A DNA stretch of 64,000 nt from Epiperipatus broadwayi. Its lineage: Eukaryota; Onychophora; Udeonychophora; Euonychophora; Peripatidae. Below the pieces are notes generated by a model that did no database searches, had not been told where the DNA came from, and was given only the letters and a program-made list of their open reading frames with translations. Positions 61,839 to 64,000 of the stretch are shown one piece after another. The position numbers were made by a program, and so were the translations under genes. Location of the stretch: NCBI GenBank assembly GCA_028023455.1, contig JAQFVV010012546.1:1629501-1693500 (forward strand). Direction: 5' to 3'. Within the stretch, counting starts at the first letter, position 1. Each line of letters starts with the position of its first letter.

Positions 61839-64000
61839 TTATGCATTTGCTTTCTCCAAATTAAAGAAGAATATTCATGAGAAGGATGAACTTAAGATAT
61901 TTTAAAAAAAGAAGAAAACACGAGAACTGTTATATGCTTTATTTTCTCAGTACTGCTTTTTAAAAAAATGCTTCGAATAAACTTGAACCAAAGAAATCAT
62001 TTGAAAAATTAATAAAAAAAAAATAGTTTGCAGATATAACAATAATGGACATTGAATAAATGTAATATTAAATTACAAACTATTAAACTTACTTGTGATT
62101 TTAAAACAAATTACTAAAATAATATCTTCAAATGACATTCTTTGTCTTAAAAATTAAGACTTACTTTTAAAAATGTGTTTGTCAAAAAAATAGCAAAGAA
62201 AAATATTGTTTATTTCCTATAAAACCACAAACACCAAAATTCAATGAATAACTTGTTATTATAATGTGCTCATAAGTGAAAATTTTCAGACAAACTAGCT
62301 TATGGTTAATCAATTTCTTCAAATAGATCCAAACTTAATATTTAATATAGAGTTAAGAACTTTGTTAATGTTTTGTCATATATGCTTATCTTTGAAAGTC
62401 ATATTTTCCTTATTTAAAAAAATATTTGAGTGGTACAGATGCTTCATTCTGTGGATAACCCTTGAGGAAAACCTTGCACTCTCGGCAGACCTCTCACTAT
62501 GGAAAGTTCCACTAATGAAATAAAATGTATTTCAAAATATATACAATATTTTATTTTATTTCATTATTATGATATTTCTATGTCAAGGTAATATTATTTT
62601 ATTATTATGATGTATATATATTCCTACACATTATAATGTAAAAATTGATAATTTTTTATATTTGCTGGTTTAAAGCAAATTTATAATGTTTTTTTTTATT
62701 CAAGTAGAGTTATAAATTATAATGCCTTTTATTCAAGTTGGGATATTAATCTCTTATATATATATATTAAAAATAATGCTTATTAGTGTTCCATTTATTG
62801 TAGGTAAACAGCCAATGTATGTTTATCAGAAGTTCAATATTTCATAATTATTATATAATTTTATGGTTAAATATTAATATAACCAAATGTTTATTAGTCA
62901 CTTTTATTAATATTTATTTTACTATTATGTCCCTTTTACTTTTATAAATTTATTCTGTTCATTGAATATATGTGTATTCCTTATTTAATGTAGAATTTTT
63001 ATTGTGCTATTTTAAATATTTTATAGTTTCTTGACTGATAGTGAAATCGTTGGTTTCAGACATTGTTTAATGTTTCCTATTTAGTGTGAATATTAATTTA
63101 CCTAGTTTTATTGGTGATAATTTTGTTATCTTACCATCATTTAGTCTAGCATTTATGCCTTTGAGCATTAAACTTTATTTGATGATAGTTTGCTTATCAT
63201 TCTTTGCAGGATGGAGACTTTCTCCTCATTGTTCGCATTTATGTTCCATGAGGGGATAGTGTTTATATTTTAGTATTGTTTTCAAATGTTTGCTTAGGTA
63301 CCTATGTCAAATGTGAGCACCATATTCTTGGTGTGTATTCCATTTTTTCTTATGTGGTAAGACTGCATCCATACATACATTTTTTTGCCAAAAATATAGG
63401 TTTTTGGAATCCACTATACTTTATTCATGTTATTTGCTTTGCAAAGCCTATTTTCATTATCCTATCCCTCATGATGTTTATTAAATATTTTACCACCATA
63501 GAAGGTGAAGTTTCTTGTGCTTATTAGAAGTACTGTGTTCTTCAAAGTGCACTTTGTTATTTTCTATGCTTTTGTTAAATGAAACAGTCTGTATTGTGCT
63601 ACTGTGCCTTGCCAGTAGTTCACAAGTAAACCAACAAGTTATTAATAATTTTAAATGCGTATTATCAGCACATATCATTATAAGAAATGTGCATACTCAA
63701 TGTTGTTTGTTTTCACCATCATGAGCACTTTGCTGATGGATTAATAAGTTATTTAATATTAAATATTTTAGAATTATGTGGACATTATTCTACTATAATA
63801 TGTGTGTACATGACTTCTAATAAATTATCCATACATTTCTTTAAATTTTACCTAAAAAATAAAAGTGCTAGACAACATTATTTTATTTGTCTGGATATGA
63901 CAGCTATTATTATCATACAAGTTTGTTTATTCAAACCCAGTCACATAATAATTCATGTTAGTGATAGTTTAATCTGCAAGAAAGGGATGTTATGAGTTGT
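61839..64000. other. AT-rich intergenic sequence, no gene seen
   Basis: Small frames occur (62,302-62,523, 63,276-63,527 and 63,687-63,995, all plus) with no recognisable domains. Positions 63,180-63,700 are a little less AT-rich. No repeats match elsewhere in the window. Confidence 0.55.

Noticed and set aside
1-64000. A specific species or phylum call
   Set aside because: Microsatellite style, RTE and Gypsy types occur in several invertebrate groups; nothing seen here decides between them.

Overview
The window is very AT-rich (roughly three quarters A+T by eye), intron-scale or intergenic nuclear DNA of an animal. It has long (TA)n, (CA)n and triplet microsatellites, a decayed histone H2A copy, RTE-clade non-LTR retrotransposons with an AP-like endonuclease, and a Ty3/Gypsy LTR retrotransposon. 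This points to an invertebrate with a repeat-rich genome. The Gypsy and RTE types are common in arthropods, cephalopod molluscs and cnidarians, and I cannot decide the phylum. No intact host gene, rRNA, functional tRNA or CRISPR array is visible.

Layout. 0.57-1.63 kb is a 408-bp tandem repeat cut off by a (TA)n tract. 1.69-7.77 kb is a long non-coding repeat (copy A), recognisably related to 33.68-37.94 kb (copy B). Both run from a TGTACC end to a GGGCACA end and lie in (TA)n tracts. 7.77-16.85 kb is a minus-strand Gypsy element bounded by two ~1.4-kb LTRs. Its protease, reverse transcriptase, RNase H and integrase are all recognisable but broken by stops and frameshifts. Its leader and nearly all of gag are absent, and an RTE element lacking its 3' end fills that space. 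16.96-18.39 kb is a two-level foldback. 22.78-23.67 kb is a TA-flanked inverted-repeat element resembling Tigger/pogo MITEs. 24.24-24.53 kb is a histone H2A pseudogene. 25.78-27.16 kb is a composite inverted-repeat structure whose module recurs at 42.44-42.71 kb. 27.4-28.5 kb is rich in triplet microsatellites. 32.2-33.06 kb is a small island of less biased sequence with exon-like signals. 38.6-40.9 kb is a (TA)n-bounded non-coding block with short tandem arrays. 47.25-50.46 kb is a 3.2-kb foldback element whose arms carry three 42-bp repeats and whose interior begins with a tRNA-like hairpin. 59.15-61.84 kb is a second, 5'-truncated RTE copy. The rest is AT-rich sequence in which I see no genes.

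How the parts relate. The genes present are transposon genes, not a host pathway. The two RTE copies are complementary: the first keeps the 5' end and an open endonuclease but has lost the 3' end and has an altered reverse transcriptase active site. The second keeps the 3' end and an intact FADD motif but has many breaks. The most unusual observations are the Gypsy/RTE fusion arrangement, the repeated use of (TA)n tracts as element boundaries, and the two elaborate foldback structures.
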